Shown piece by piece: positions 47,333 through 58,800 of a stretch of 64,000 bases of DNA. The DNA is from Mycobacterium sp. IS-836. Lineage in GTDB: Bacteria > Actinomycetota > Actinomycetes > Mycobacteriales > Mycobacteriaceae. Made by a program: the position numbers and the translations under genes. The number at the start of each line of letters is the position of its first letter. Positions within the stretch are counted from its first letter, which is position 1. The stretch covers positions 1-64,000 of the forward strand of contig NZ_MBEU01000071.1 of assembly GCF_001954275.1 (NCBI RefSeq), given 5' to 3'. The notes below the pieces were generated by a model, which saw nothing but the letters and a program-made list of their open reading frames with translations, was not told where the DNA came from and did not search any database.

Positions 47333-50300
47333 TCAGGGCTTGATGCGGATCTCGCCGGGCGACCACCATCCCGTGCGGGTCGCGGTGCCCAGGTCGAGCT
47401 GCGCCGGATGGGCGTCGGCAATGGTGTCGAACTTGCGCAACGAACCCCAGTCGCGGCCCCAGTCACGGGACAGGTAGGTCGACATCACGTGGGCCCGCAG
47501 CAGCAAGTCGGTAATGCCCAGCAGCCCGCCGTTGGTGCCGTCCTCCCACGTGTCGGTGTCCATCTTCTTGGCCGTGTAGTCCGGGGTGATCCGGAACTTC
47601 GGGATTTCGGTGACGCCGTTGACGTGCAGCATCGGCTGTTGGCAGGGGAAGGCAAGCCCGACGGCCCAGTCCAGCAGCACGGGCTGCGACGAGCCCACGT
47701 ACTCCTGCAGCGAGCGCAGCTCGGGTACCCGCGGCGGCGTCACCGCGATCCAGTCCTCCGGGGTTAGCGACAGGTCCTCGGCCACTACCCGGACCGCAAC
47801 CGCGCCGGCGGGCATCTGGGACCGCGCGAAGCGCAGGTTGCGCCACACCTTCGGCTGTTCGCCGTAGAGGTCGTACGGCACCAGCCTGCCGGCGGGCACG
47901 ACGTCGCCGCCGGGGCCGGGCATGCCGTATTCCAGCACGACCGTCTGCCCGGTGGTATGACCGTGCAGCACACTGTTTCCGGCGATCTTGCCCGCGGCCG
48001 TCACCACAACCAGCGGATGCCCGTCGTCCGGCTTGGGCAGCTGGTACCACGCCGACGTCAGCCTGCTCTGCTGTTGCGCACCGGTGGTGTAGCTGCCGGC
48101 CAGCGGCACCCGGGCGGGGTCCAGTCCATAGGGCAGCGGTACCACCGATCCGTTGACGCCCGGCGTGGTCAGCTTCGTCGGCGCGTCCCAGTCGTAGTCC
48201 GTGCCGGGCTGGTTGGGCGTCATCCGAATCGCCTCGGCCACAGTATGTTCCGGCACCCCGTCGGGCGTAAACCCGACCGGGTTGACGCCGCCCAAGGGGC
48301 CCAAGGGGCCCCAAGAACCTGAGTTGCCCGGCAGGGGCGCCATGAAGCCCGCGTTGCTGTCCGGCTCGACGAGCACATCGTCGGCCAGGCCGCAGCCGCC
48401 GGCGAACTCCCGCAGGTTGTCCCAGCCGTTGGAGTAGGTGGGGTATTGACGCACGATCCCGGCCACCATCGACGCGATGAACACCAGCGCCATGAAGCCG
48501 GCCGCGATCGGGATCGGCGCGGTCGTCAACGCCCGGGCCAGCCGGCCCTCGCCATGGCTCCTCGATGCGAAGTGCAACCAGACCGCGTAGAGCGCGGCGA
48601 TGACGAACAGGACGAAAAAGATTGTGCTGATGCTGATTCCAGCGATCTTCGGCATGATGCTGTTGAACGGCACGCCGTAGCTGGAGACGTACCACCAACC
48701 GTTGGTGGTGGCGAAGCACAACGCCATCAGGAACAGCACGGCGGCCAGGAACGCCATCCTGTTGCGCGACCAGCGCAACACCGACGGTGACACGAGCACG
48801 GTGGTTAGCGCCGCCATCGCCGCGCCCACCGCGGCGAACAGCCCGAAGTGGTGCACCCACTTGGTCGGGGTGAACATCAGGAAGAACATGGTGGCGAAGA
48901 TGACGCCCATCAGCCGCCACGCCGGCCCGCGGGCGACGCCGGGAATCCGCTTGCGCCGCAACATGATGAACACGGCGGTGAACAGGCTCAGCGCGGTGAT
49001 CAGAAAACCGAAGCGGCGCGACAACGAACCGTCGACGGTCGGCAGGATGAGGTAGTAGTAGCGCAGGTTCTCGGTGTACCAGGCCTGGCTGGGCCCGATC
49101 GCGGTGCGAATCCTGGTGGCTTCCAACACCGTTGCCAGGGTTTGATCGGCGAACACGACGGTGAGGATCACGAATCCCGCCGCCAGCATCGGGGCCACCA
49201 ACGGCCAGGTACCGACCACGCGGTGGCGATGGACCAGGATGCGCAGGATTGGCCGGCCACCGGCGACCAGTGCGGCGACCGCGATCAGGCCGGTGGGTTG
49301 CACCCCCAGCGTGAACGCGGCGGTCACCACGGCCAGTGCCGCCGGCGTCAACCGGGAGGCGCACATCGACCGCTCGATGAGCACCCAGGTGAGCAGCGAA
49401 CCGAGCGCGATGATCGGCTCGGGGCGCAGGCCGTTGTTGAACGGCATCCACGCGGTCAGCAGCACCATGCCCGCCGCCCAGTTCGCGGCCGTGCTGGACG
49501 TCACCGCCGGCCCCAATCGGGGCAGCACCTCACGCGACAGCAGCAGCCAACACACCAGCCCCGCGAGGAGGTCCGGCAACCGCATCCACAGGCTGCCGTC
49601 GCTGACGTGAGTCATCAACGCCAGCAGGTTGTAGTACCAGCCGAACGGGTCCTCCGGGCTGCCAAACCAGCGGAAGTAGTTGGACATGTAGCCGGCGTGG
49701 TCGGCGACCCGGGCCATGCCCAGGATGTAGCCGTCGTCGGAGGAGTTCGCGCCGATGATGTGCCAGAGCAGGAACCCGAATATCATCGCGGCGTCCACGA
49801 GCGTGAACTTGCGCCATCGGGTCGGGATCCAGCGGCGCATCCGGCGGCCGTCCAGCTGGTCCAGGCGCCACAGCGCGATCAGCGCCACGATCGTCGACAC
49901 GATCGCCAGTACCATCGCAAGCAACTTCAGCGTCGTCGGCGTGGTGGAAAAGCGGGTGTCGATCGTCGCCGACAGCCGCAGCCCGGGCGGCGCGGGACCA
50001 CTCAGATCGGTGAAGACCCCGACGATCTGCGGGCGCAGGTTGGGATCGGCGAAACCGCCGCCCGCCGGCTTGCCCGCGGCGTCGGTCAACCCGACGAAGG
50101 TCGCGAACGTGCCGGCGCGTGTGGAGGTGACTTCGATGCGCTGGCATTGCGGGGATGCGGCCTGATCCCGCGACACGCTCGCGATCACCACGTTGCGGTC
50201 GGTGACGTCGACGCGCTGGCCGTTGACGACGATGAACAACGCGTTGAGCGCGGCGTCCTTGCCCTTCTTGGGTGCGGTGCTGAGCACTACCCCGCCCTCG

Positions 50301-50539
50301 GGCGGCAGGTCGCGCACCACCGAACAGGGCGCGGTTGCCGTCACATCGACCGGGTTCAGCGAAATCAACGGCGCCGTAACGTTATTCAGCTCGCCGTTTT
50401 GCGGCCAGTTCAGCGTCGCGGTGGTCTGCACGACGGGCAGTAGCGGTGTCGCGACCGACAGGATGAACCCGATCAGCCCGGCGATCGTCGCGACCCAGCG
50501 CGTCATCCGGACGTTGCCCTCAACGGCGGTCACGCTCAT
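47333..50539 (-). CDS. embB: Arabinosyltransferase EmbB
   Basis: The 1068-residue GT-C enzyme elongates and branches arabinan from DPA and is the main ethambutol target. About 15 membrane helices (N-terminal two-thirds) follow a periplasmic jelly-roll domain; the C-terminal third is a carbohydrate-binding domain. The catalytic Asp motif is [15 protein letters not shown]. Met275 corresponds to M. tuberculosis Met306 and is ATG (49715-49717), the wild-type state. The residue matching Gly406 is Pro375 (CCG, 49415-49417) in [11 protein letters not shown]. The ATG overlaps the embA stop (ATGA). M. tuberculosis EmbB is 1098 aa. Confidence 0.95.
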   Translation of the reverse strand: MSVTAVEGNVRMTRWVATIAGLIGFILSVATPLLPVVQTTATLNWPQNGELNNVTAPLISLNPVDVTATAPCSVVRDLPPEGGVVLSTAPKKGKDAALNALFIVVNGQRVDVTDRNVVIASVSRDQAASPQCQRIEVTSTRAGTFATFVGLTDAAGKPAGGGFADPNLRPQIVGVFTDLSGPAPPGLRLSATIDTRFSTTPTTLKLLAMVLAIVSTIVALIALWRLDQLDGRRMRRWIPTRWRKFTLVDAAMIFGFLLWHIIGANSSDDGYILGMARVADHAGYMSNYFRWFGSPEDPFGWYYNLLALMTHVSDGSLWMRLPDLLAGLVCWLLLSREVLPRLGPAVTSSTAANWAAGMVLLTAWMPFNNGLRPEPIIALGSLLTWVLIERSMCASRLTPAALAVVTAAFTLGVQPTGLIAVAALVAGGRPILRILVHRHRVVGTWPLVAPMLAAGFVILTVVFADQTLATVLEATRIRTAIGPSQAWYTENLRYYYLILPTVDGSLSRRFGFLITALSLFTAVFIMLRRKRIPGVARGPAWRLMGVIFATMFFLMFTPTKWVHHFGLFAAVGAAMAALTTVLVSPSVLRWSRNRMAFLAAVLFLMALCFATTNGWWYVSSYGVPFNSIMPKIAGISISTIFFVLFVIAALYAVWLHFASRSHGEGRLARALTTAPIPIAAGFMALVFIASMVAGIVRQYPTYSNGWDNLREFAGGCGLADDVLVEPDSNAGFMAPLPGNSGSWGPLGPLGGVNPVGFTPDGVPEHTVAEAIRMTPNQPGTDYDWDAPTKLTTPGVNGSVVPLPYGLDPARVPLAGSYTTGAQQQSRLTSAWYQLPKPDDGHPLVVVTAAGKIAGNSVLHGHTTGQTVVLEYGMPGPGGDVVPAGRLVPYDLYGEQPKVWRNLRFARSQMPAGAVAVRVVAEDLSLTPEDWIAVTPPRVPELRSLQEYVGSSQPVLLDWAVGLAFPCQQPMLHVNGVTEIPKFRITPDYTAKKMDTDTWEDGTNGGLLGITDLLLRAHVMSTYLSRDWGRDWGSLRKFDTIADAHPAQLDLGTATRTGWWSPGEIRIKP

Positions 50540-53500
50540 GGGAGGGCCCTAATCGGTCCTTGCCGGCTCCAGCCGTGCACTGTGATCACACCCTGTTCGA
50601 CGACGGCGTCCGGCGCCTGCTGCGTCGGCACCAGCGGGTAGTACTGCTCGACCGATCCCCAGTCCCGGTACCAGTCGCCGCGCAGGTAGGTCGAGATTGT
50701 CGACGTGCGCAGCATCGCCTGCAGGAACAGGAACGGGCCGCCGGCCTCGCTGGACTGCCACAGGTTCGACGACACCGCCGTCTGTTTACGCTCGGGCAGG
50801 ATGCGGTAGCGCGGAAGTTCCGCAACGCCAAGGTGTTCCGAGAAGGGCCGCTGGCACGGGAAGTTGGCGGCGGTGGCGATGTCCATCAGCACCGGTGTCT
50901 GCGATCCGATCAGCTGCTGCAGGGTTTCCAGCACCGGGACCCGCGGCGGCGTGAACGCGAACCACTGCTCGGAACTCAGGTTCGGGTCGTAGGCGACGAT
51001 GCGCGCCACATTGGCCTCCGGCGGCGCCCACGTCAACGGGAAGCGCAGGTTGCGCCACGCCGGCTGCGGCCCGAAGTCGATCGGGTACACCTCACCGAGC
51101 GGTTGGGTGGTGCCGTCGGGACGGCTGATGCCCCACTGCAGTTTCAGCGACTGCCCGTAGGTAAAAGTTCCGTCCTCCTTGTACGACCAGATCGCGCCCG
51201 CGGCCGAGACCACCACCAGCGGCCGGTCCGCGGTGCGCGGCGGCAGTTGGTACCACGTCGACGTGGCGGTGGCGGCCAGCGTGTTCTCGCCGTAGCTGCC
51301 CATCACCGGGGTGCGGGCCGGGTCGAGGCCGAACGGCAGCGCCGCGTGCGATCCGTTCACCCCGACCGGACCCTTGCCGCCCGCGGTGCCCGCGGAGTCG
51401 CTGTACGCGACGTTGGGCTTGTTGGGCGAGGCGTCGGAGTTCACCACTCCCGGCTTGCTCACCACCGGGTCGGACTGCAGGTCGTCGCCCACACCCTCGG
51501 GCTTGAAGCCGACCGGCTTGACGCCCCCGAGCGGGCCGTCGGGGCCGAAGCTCTGTCCCGGAACCGGTTGCAGCAGACCGGCATTGGGGTCGGGCTCGGT
51601 CAGCACGTCGTCGGCCATGGCGCAACTGGTCGGCGAAAGGCCCGAGGTGATCGCGGCCAGGTTGGCCTTGCCGGTGGTGTAGAGGGGGTAGCGGATCGCC
51701 GCACCCTTGGCCAGCGAGGCGACCTCACCGACCACCATGATCGTCGCGACCACCAGCAGCGGGGTGGAGGCCAGCACGCGGTTGCGCCGGTTGTCCTTGA
51801 CCTCGGTGTGCCCGGCGTAGTCCATGCGGAAGTGGTACCAAGCCGCCAGCAAACCGGTCACGATCGACAAGGTCAAGAACATCGACGTCACCGGGTGGCT
51901 CGCGATGACCGGCTGGATGTCGTACCACGGCACCCCGTAGTTGCCGACGTAGAACCAGCCGTTGATGCCCGACGTCGCCCACGCCAGCACGAACAGCAGC
52001 GCGGTGACGTACAGCGTTAGGTTGCGCCGGCTGTGCAGGCCGATCCGCATGAACGTGAACGCGGCGAGCGCGCCGAGCGCGCCGGCCAACCCGGCGAACG
52101 CACCGAACTGCACGGCCCACTTCGTCGGCGTGAAATGCAGTAGCAGCAGGCCGACCGCGGTGGTGCCGATCAGTCGCCACGCCGGACCGCTGGCCAGACC
52201 CGGCACCCCGCCGCGCCGCAGCAACACCACCAGCCCGCCGAACAGGCAGAGCAGCATCACCAGCACGGCGAATCGCCGCGACATCGACCCGTCGGGATTG
52301 GATTCCACGGTCAGGAAGTAGTAGCGCAGGAAGTCCTGATACCAGGCGATCGTCGGGCCGACCTTGTATTTGATGCGTGCCGACTCGGCCACCGTGGCCA
52401 GCGTTTGGCTGCGGAACACCACCAGGGTGATCAGCGACAGCGACGCGCCCAGCACCAGGAGCGGCGCGAGCAGGCCGTCGGTCGCCCGGCGGCGACGGAT
52501 CGTGCGGGCGATGGCCCGGGCGCCGGTGAGCAGCGCGGCGACGGCGATCAATCCCTGCGGCGCCAGCGTCACGGTCAGCATTGCGACGATGATCGCGACC
52601 GCGGCGGGGGCCAGGCGCCCCAGCGCGATGGCGCGCTCCACCAGCATCCAGGTGACCAGCACGCCGAGCGCGATGAGCGGCTCGGGCCGCAGGCCGTTGT
52701 TGAACGGCAGCCACGCGGCCAGAAACACCACGCCCGCGGTCAACACCGCCACCCGGTTGGAGGCCAGGCCTCCCCGCGCGGGGCCCAGCCGTCGCAGCAC
52801 CCAGTGCCCGATGATCAGCCAGCAGGCGATCCCGGCCAGCAGGGCCGGCAAACGCATCCACACGCCGGCGGTGCTGACCGATGCCAGTTTGGACAGCACC
52901 GCGAGATACCAGTCGAACGGCGCGTCCGTGGTGCCGAAGTACCGGTAATAGTTGGCGACATAGCCGGCCTTCGGCGCGACCCGGGCGATGGTCAGGTTGT
53001 AGCCGTCGTCGGACGAGGTGGCGCCGATGACATGCCAGAGCAGCAGGGTGCCGATGACCCCGAGGTCAGCGAGCCACGTCGCTGCGCCCACCCGCCACCA
53101 CGTCGCCCACTGCGCGCGCGGGCGGTATCGCGACAGCCACGCGATCGGCGAGCGCCAGTTGATCAGCGTGTCGTCGCGGCTGCGCCGGTCCAGGGTCGCG
53201 ATCGCCAGGATGGCGACGAGTACCGCGAGCGCGCCCACGACCATCGCCGTCTTTTTCATAAGGGTGGGCGCCGTGATGAAGCGGGTGTCGATGTCGATGC
53301 GGGCGGACAACCCCGGCTGTGCGGGCACTTTCATGTCGGTGAAGATCCCGCCGACCTGCGGCTTCTTTTCCGACGGCAGTAGTCCCGAGGCGCCGGGGAT
53401 GCCGACGAAATCCGCGCCGGCCACCCCGGCATCGGCCCAGATGTGCAGCACGCTGCAGGCGCCGGCGGCGATCGCCGAGCGCTGTGCGACCGCGGCTACC

Positions 53501-53859
53501 GTGTCCCGGAAGGCGACGACGACGGTGTCCTTGTTGGCGCGCACGAACAACCCGTTCTTGCCGGCGTCCACCCCGCCGGCCGGCAGCGTCGACAGCACCA
53601 GGCCACCGTCGGCGGGCAACGTGGCGATCGCCGGGCAGGGGATGGAGACGTCCAGGGCCCGCGGCGCGCCGGAAACCAGCGGCGCGGTGATCTGGGTGAC
53701 GTGTCCGTCCGCGCTGCCCTGGGGCCACAGCACGGTCGCCGTCGTCTGTTTGACCGGCAGCAACGGAACGATGACGCACAACACCAGACCCACGAATCCC
53801 GCGACGGCGGCGATCAACCGGGGGGTCCGCTGCGATCGCTGATTACCGTCGTGGGGCAC
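50536..53859 (-). CDS. embA: Arabinosyltransferase EmbA
   Basis: The 1107-residue GT-C arabinosyltransferase pairs with EmbB to build the terminal branched hexa-arabinoside of arabinogalactan. It has an N-terminal anchor helix, a periplasmic domain, [15 protein letters not shown] (catalytic Asp region), [13 protein letters not shown] and a C-terminal carbohydrate-binding domain ([18 protein letters not shown]). GTG 53859 gives [10 protein letters not shown]; the M. tuberculosis protein is 1094 aa. Unlike M. tuberculosis, embC is not immediately upstream: a three-gene operon and a secreted-protein gene lie between. Confidence 0.95.
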   Translation of the reverse strand: MPHDGNQRSQRTPRLIAAVAGFVGLVLCVIVPLLPVKQTTATVLWPQGSADGHVTQITAPLVSGAPRALDVSIPCPAIATLPADGGLVLSTLPAGGVDAGKNGLFVRANKDTVVVAFRDTVAAVAQRSAIAAGACSVLHIWADAGVAGADFVGIPGASGLLPSEKKPQVGGIFTDMKVPAQPGLSARIDIDTRFITAPTLMKKTAMVVGALAVLVAILAIATLDRRSRDDTLINWRSPIAWLSRYRPRAQWATWWRVGAATWLADLGVIGTLLLWHVIGATSSDDGYNLTIARVAPKAGYVANYYRYFGTTDAPFDWYLAVLSKLASVSTAGVWMRLPALLAGIACWLIIGHWVLRRLGPARGGLASNRVAVLTAGVVFLAAWLPFNNGLRPEPLIALGVLVTWMLVERAIALGRLAPAAVAIIVAMLTVTLAPQGLIAVAALLTGARAIARTIRRRRATDGLLAPLLVLGASLSLITLVVFRSQTLATVAESARIKYKVGPTIAWYQDFLRYYFLTVESNPDGSMSRRFAVLVMLLCLFGGLVVLLRRGGVPGLASGPAWRLIGTTAVGLLLLHFTPTKWAVQFGAFAGLAGALGALAAFTFMRIGLHSRRNLTLYVTALLFVLAWATSGINGWFYVGNYGVPWYDIQPVIASHPVTSMFLTLSIVTGLLAAWYHFRMDYAGHTEVKDNRRNRVLASTPLLVVATIMVVGEVASLAKGAAIRYPLYTTGKANLAAITSGLSPTSCAMADDVLTEPDPNAGLLQPVPGQSFGPDGPLGGVKPVGFKPEGVGDDLQSDPVVSKPGVVNSDASPNKPNVAYSDSAGTAGGKGPVGVNGSHAALPFGLDPARTPVMGSYGENTLAATATSTWYQLPPRTADRPLVVVSAAGAIWSYKEDGTFTYGQSLKLQWGISRPDGTTQPLGEVYPIDFGPQPAWRNLRFPLTWAPPEANVARIVAYDPNLSSEQWFAFTPPRVPVLETLQQLIGSQTPVLMDIATAANFPCQRPFSEHLGVAELPRYRILPERKQTAVSSNLWQSSEAGGPFLFLQAMLRTSTISTYLRGDWYRDWGSVEQYYPLVPTQQAPDAVVEQGVITVHGWSRQGPIRALP

Positions 53860-53867
53860 GAGGCTCG

Positions 53868-53873
53868 ATCGTA
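53868..53873 (-). promoter_or_regulatory. Candidate -10 (TACGAT) for embA
   Basis: On the minus strand TACGAT ends eight bases before the embA GTG, fitting a leaderless promoter. It would let embA-embB be transcribed independently of embC, which the intervening genes require. Prediction only. Confidence 0.4.
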
Positions 53874-53931
53874 GGGGACGGCGCTATGGACCCCGGCGAC
53901 GGACGCGGGGATGACCGCTTTGTAAAAAGCC

Positions 53932-54567
53932 CTACGCCGGCGCGGGCAGTCGAGCGGCCAGCGTGGCGCGGCCGGGGCCGTCGAGGTCCGCCAGGGCCGC
54001 GGGGCGGCCGGACATCGCCATCAGCAAGGCTTCGCCGGTGCCGGTGACCTCCGGGCCGCGGCCATGCGCCCAGTCGACGTCGGTGGCGCGTAGTCGCAAT
54101 CCCCTGATCCGGCGTCCGGCACCCAGTCTGGGATTGCCGGGCACCAGGCCGAGAACCCGCTCCAGCCGATCCGCCGGGATGGTGCGCGGCCGCCCCAGCG
54201 AGCGCCGGATGTCTTGGTGATGGATCGTGCCGTCGACGAGCGCGATCATGCCGCCGAAACCTGCCGTCAGTCCACGTGGTTCGAGGTGAGCGCGCAGAAA
54301 TTCCAGCAGCTGTTGCGGGCTCAGCGCCTTGAATTCGTCGACCCCCACCTGGTTGGCCCGCACGATCCGGCCCCTCGCGAAGCGCTTCAGCAGGCCCAGG
54401 GTGCCGAGCTCTTCGTAGCTGATCACGTGGGCGACAACGTCTTTGACGGTCCACTTGGAACACAGGCTGGGCGCCTCCCAGTCCGCCGGGGTCAGAGTGG
54501 CCAGGAATTCCGCGAGCTCGGCTCGTTCGGCGCGGGCCATGCTCATCAGGGACTGCGCCCCGGTCAT
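53932..54567 (-). CDS. Maleylpyruvate isomerase-type (MDMPI/DinB-like) mycothiol-dependent protein
   Basis: The 211-residue protein has the MDMPI N-terminal helix bundle signature ERAELAEFLATLTPADWEAPSLC followed by WTVKDVVAHV (metal His) and DGTIHHQDIRRSLG (two more metal-ligand His). Family members use mycothiol for isomerisation or thiol transfer; the substrate is unknown. ATG 54567 overlaps the TGA of the SRPBCC gene (ATGA), so the gene is the third member of the ArsR operon. Confidence 0.84.
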   Translation of the reverse strand: MTGAQSLMSMARAERAELAEFLATLTPADWEAPSLCSKWTVKDVVAHVISYEELGTLGLLKRFARGRIVRANQVGVDEFKALSPQQLLEFLRAHLEPRGLTAGFGGMIALVDGTIHHQDIRRSLGRPRTIPADRLERVLGLVPGNPRLGAGRRIRGLRLRATDVDWAHGRGPEVTGTGEALLMAMSGRPAALADLDGPGRATLAARLPAPA

Positions 54568-55046
54568 CGCCGCACCCCGGCGGCGAAGAGGCCGACGTAG
54601 CGGGCCAGATACAGCGGCCAGCCGGCGTCCCCGTCGACTCCCTCGGCCAGCGACTGCCAGCCCGCAGCGTGCCGGTCCAGGTGGCGGTGCTCGAGGTCGA
54701 CGCGGGTGCGCTGGTCGGACTCCGCCGTGAAGCGCACCTCGACCTCGCTGGTCTTCGACGGGTCGGGTTCGAGCTGCCAGGTCGGACCGATGTCCCAGCT
54801 GAACACCAGCCGGCTGGGGGGCTCGTAGACCAGTACACGCGCCCATTGGCACACGCTGCCGTCGACCCCGCGGTCATAGATGTGCCCGCCGACGTGGGGC
54901 TCGAATATCGTCTCGGCGATCGGGACGGCCAGCAGGTTGTGCTCGCGTGGTTTGAAGTCGCCGAACCGCTCGGTGAAGACGGCGAACGCGCGCTCGATCC
55001 CGGCGTTGACGACGACGTGGTGCCGGATGCTCGGAGTTCGGGTCAT
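54564..55046 (-). CDS. SRPBCC (AHSA1-like) domain protein
   Basis: The 160-residue single-domain protein has the AHSA1 helix-grip pattern: VVVNAGIERAFAVFTERFG, EPHVGGHIYDRGVDGS, LVFSWDIGPTW and GWQSLAEGVDGD. Such proteins bind hydrophobic ligands and are often encoded beside ArsR regulators. Its ATG overlaps the ArsR stop by four bases and its TGA overlaps the MDMPI start. Confidence 0.86.
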   Translation of the reverse strand: MTRTPSIRHHVVVNAGIERAFAVFTERFGDFKPREHNLLAVPIAETIFEPHVGGHIYDRGVDGSVCQWARVLVYEPPSRLVFSWDIGPTWQLEPDPSKTSEVEVRFTAESDQRTRVDLEHRHLDRHAAGWQSLAEGVDGDAGWPLYLARYVGLFAAGVRR

Positions 55047-55366
55047 GAGGCGTCTCCTTCGATCTCAACGGCGGCCGCATAGTTGGCCAGCGCCCGCGTC
55101 CAGAACCGGTCCAGGTCGGCGCGCAACGCCTCGAGGCCGGTCGGGTCGAGCTGATAGACGCGCCGGGTTCCCGCCGCGCGGTCGCGCACCAGCCCGGCGC
55201 ACTTGAGCACTTTGAGGTGCTGCGAAACGGCCGGCCTGCTGACCGGGAGGTCGCGGGCCAATTCGCCGACCGCCGCGGGGCCATGCGCTAGCCGCTCGAC
55301 GATGGCCCGTCGCGTCCGATCCGCCAGGGCCAGCCAGGCATCGCCACCGGCTTGGTAAGTGACCAC
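55043..55366 (-). CDS. ArsR-family transcriptional regulator
   Basis: The 107-residue winged-helix regulator has LADRTRRAIVERLAHGPAAVGELARDL and VSRPAVSQHLKVLKCAGLV (recognition helix), then RRVYQLDPTGLEAL (wing). No Cys pair of the metal-sensing type is visible, as expected for the ArsR subtype paired with SRPBCC proteins. GTG 55366 is the start. A palindrome starting six bases upstream suggests autoregulation. Confidence 0.88.
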   Translation of the reverse strand: MVTYQAGGDAWLALADRTRRAIVERLAHGPAAVGELARDLPVSRPAVSQHLKVLKCAGLVRDRAAGTRRVYQLDPTGLEALRADLDRFWTRALANYAAAVEIEGDAS

Positions 55367-55371
55367 GAACC

Positions 55372-55387
55372 GTAAGTGTAGGCTTAC
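55372..55387. promoter_or_regulatory. Candidate ArsR operator
   Basis: GTAAG and CTTAC form an inverted repeat with a 6-base spacer, just upstream of the ArsR GTG. They sit inside a larger imperfect palindrome whose outer arms are CCACG/CGTGG (55363-55397). The position fits autorepression of the three-gene operon. Confidence 0.55.
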
Positions 55388-55450
55388 CGATCCGTGGCTT
55401 CAATACCTGATTTGGGATCGGTAGCAACCTTGACCGTATGCACTCGCGGC

Positions 55451-55801
55451 ATGAACATTTCTCACCACATGAACCGCATGCTCGCGGGGGCGTTGGTCTC
55501 GGGTGGCTGCGCCGTCGTCGGGTTGGGCCTGACGGCGGGAACCGGCCACGCCCGGGCCGCCCCGATGGTGTGCCAGGACGGCGGCACGGTACCTAGCCCG
55601 ACGAACAGCTGCACCTACCAATGGTGCCCGGGTTCGCCGGTGATGAAGAACATGCCGGACTGGGACAGAAACGCCTGTCACCCATGGTATTTCGATCAGA
55701 ACAGCCCGGTGACCAATTCGACGATCGTCGAAGGGTTTCCGCCGCCGCGTCCGCCGTCGCCGCCGTGCATACCGTTCATCAATTGCCTGCCCGGGCTGTA
55801 A
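55451..55801 (+). CDS. Small secreted Cys-containing protein
   Basis: The 116-residue protein has a signal peptide (about 1-36, ending GHARA-APM) and a short mature part with MVCQDG, CTYQWCPGSP, NACHPWYF and a Pro-rich end with two more Cys (PSPPCIPFINC). Six Cys suggest disulfide bonding. No domain is recognised. ATG 55451 is used and ATG 55469 is also possible. It is the only plus-strand gene inside the emb region and converges on embC with six bases between stops. Confidence 0.72.
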   Translation: MNISHHMNRMLAGALVSGGCAVVGLGLTAGTGHARAAPMVCQDGGTVPSPTNSCTYQWCPGSPVMKNMPDWDRNACHPWYFDQNSPVTNSTIVEGFPPPRPPSPPCIPFINCLPGL

Positions 55802-55807
55802 TGCGCG

Positions 55808-58800
55808 CTAACCCCTGCGCAGCGGCGCCGGGCTCCACAGGCCGCCGCGCGTCGCCGTGCCCAACTGGAGGCGGGCGGCCTGGGCGTTGGGGTAGTAGGG
55901 CGTCAGCCGCTGCAAGCTGCCCCAGTCCCTGGACCAGTCGTCCTTCAGATAACTGGCCACCGTGGTCGCCTTGACCAACAGCTCGGTGACGCCCAGCGGG
56001 CCGCCGCCGTTGTTGTCCATGACCGGTGAGTTCGCCTCGGCGCCGAACCGGTCCGGCAGGATCCGCCATTTCGGCGTTTCGTCGACACCGTTTTGATGGC
56101 CGAACGGCCGCTGGCACGGGAACGCGAGACCCACCAGCCAGTCCAGGAACACCGGATCGTGCGAGCCCACCACTTCCTGCAGCGTGCGCAGCTGCGGAAT
56201 CCGCGGCGGCGTGACCGCGATCCAGTGCTGCGGCGCGAGATCCTCGTCGTCGGCGACCAGGCGAATCTGGGTGGCGTTGCGCGGAATCCACGACATCGGC
56301 AGTCGCAAGTTGCGCCACGCCGGCGACGCCCCGACGTCGAAGAACTGGAACGACCCGCCCGGGTGTCCGCTCGCCGCCCCGTCGTCGGTGGCCCATTGCA
56401 ACTGCACCTCGCGCGCGTCGAAGCGGCCCGCCGCCGACACCACCAGCAGCGGTCCCGCCTGGTCGCGCGCGGGAAGTCGGTACCACGCCGAGCGCAGCCG
56501 GGCGGGCACCTGGATACCGGACTGCCAGCTGCCCAGCACCGGCGTGCGGGCCGGATCCAAGTTGTAGGGCAGCTGGGCGCGGGAGCCGTTGATTCCCGGT
56601 GCGGCGCTGGTACCACCCTCGGTGCCGGCCTGGTTGGTGGTGCCCTTCTCCTCGTCGGTGACGAAACTGCGGTCGCCGGGACGTTCCATCACCGGGTCGG
56701 CGCGGACGTCGGCGGGAATACCGTTGGGCGTGAACGCTTCCGACAATCCAGCCCCCAGGGCGTCGGCCGCCGGGGCGGTCACCGGCGCCAGCATGCCGGC
56801 GTTGGGATCCTGCTCGACCAGCACATCCTCGGCCAGGCCGCAGGATTTGCCGGTCAGCGCCTCGAGATTGGACCGCCCCACCGACCAAGCCGGATACTGA
56901 GCGGTCATCGCGAGGGTCAGCGATGCCACCTCGAAAACCACCAGCACCCACGCGGCAATTGCCAAGGGGGACTGAATGATTGCGGCCACTCGGTTGCCGG
57001 GGGGCGCTTGGGTCCTCAAGGAGTCCGGGGCGACGAAGTGGAACCACGCGGCCAGCAGCAGCACCAGCACGGTCAGCCCGAGCAGCGTCGTGGCGAATGC
57101 GTAATGCCATTGCGGGAACGAATTCGACCATGGCACACCGAAATTGGACACGTACCACCAGCCGTTGACGCTGGCGAACGACAACGCCACCAAGAACAGC
57201 ACCACGGAGGCGAACACGGTTCGGTTGCGGCGCGAACGCATCGCGACGGACGTCACCGCCACCGCGGCCAGCGCCCCCAGGGAACCGGCGAGTCCGGCGA
57301 ACACCCCGAAGTGGTGCGTCCACTTGGTGGGAGTGAACATGATCGCCACGAAGGAGATGATGGTGATGCCGACGATGCGCCGGCTCGGTCCGGCGGCGGT
57401 GCCCGGAATTCGCCCCTTGCGCAACGACATTGCCACCGTGATGCCGAGCGCGAGGACCAGCGCCAGCACGGCGAAGCGGCGCGCGACCGACCCGTCGGGA
57501 CTGGCCATGAACAGCCGCTCGTAGCGGATGTGCTCGTCAAACCAACTGAGGCTGGGCCCGAGGGCCCGCTTGAGGGCGGTGGCCTGCATCTCGCCGGCCA
57601 GGGTCTGATCGCGGAAGATCAGGATCACGGTGACGGTGACCGCGGCGGCGATCGGCGCCAGCAGTGGCAGCGCGCCGAAGCGTTTGGATCGCCGATGCAC
57701 GATGGTGCGCAACGGCCCGATCGCGACCAGCAGGGCACCGATGGACGCGATGCCGGTGGGCCCGGAGAAGAGCGTCAAGGCGCCGATGATGCAGGCGATC
57801 GCCACGGGCAGCAGCCGGTTGGTGGCCACCGCGCGCTCCACCGAACACCAGGTCAGCAGGATGCCCAGGGCGATGATCGGCTCGGGCCGCAGGCCGTTGT
57901 CGAGCGGCAGCCACGTCGCCAGGAACATGCCCGCCGCGGTCCACGCCGCGGCCCTGCTGCGCTTGACGGCATGGCCCAAACGCGGGATGACCTCGCGGCT
58001 GATCACCCACCAGCACGTCAGCGCCATGACCAGGGTGGGCAGGCGCATCCAGACGCTGGTGGTGCTGACGTGCGCCCACACCGCGAGCAGGTCGTAGTAC
58101 CAGCCGAAGGGGGCCTCCGGCGTGCCCAGCCATCGGTAGTAGTTGGCCATGTAGCCGGCATGCTCGGACACCCGTGCCATGGTCAGGATGTAGCCGTCGT
58201 CGGAGGTGTTGGCGCCGACGAAGTGCCACCACACCAGCACCGCGATGACCAGGGCGTCCAGCCCGCCGATCGACCACCAGCGCGGCGGAAGGAAGCGCCG
58301 GTGCCGGGTGCCGTCGGCTCGGTCGAGGACGTGCAACGCGATCAGCGCCGCGGCCGTCAGCACCACCCCGAGGATCATCGCCGCGAGCTTCAGCGGCGTC
58401 GGGCTGCTGCTGTAGCGGGTGTCGACGGTCGCCGAGAAGTTCAGGCCCGGCGGCGTCGGCCCGGCGAGGTCGGTGAACACGCCGACGATCTGCGGCCGGA
58501 AGTCATACCCGCTCTTCTCGCCGCGCAGCGGCGCGCCGGGATGCTCGGTGTTGGGCCCCTGCGTCAGCCCGACGAATTCGGCGGTGACCCGCTCCGCGTG
58601 CGCGGTGAAGGTCAGCCGCTGGCAGGCGGGGCTGAGCACTTGGCTCAACGGGGCGGTGACGACTGGGACGTTGCGAACCACGAGCACCAGCTCGTCGTTG
58701 GCGCGCTGGATGAGCAGCCCGCGGTCGACGGCCTTGGGGGCCTGCTTGGGCACCGTCGACAACAGCACCGTCTTGCCGGCGTTCTGCGGACCGGTCAATC

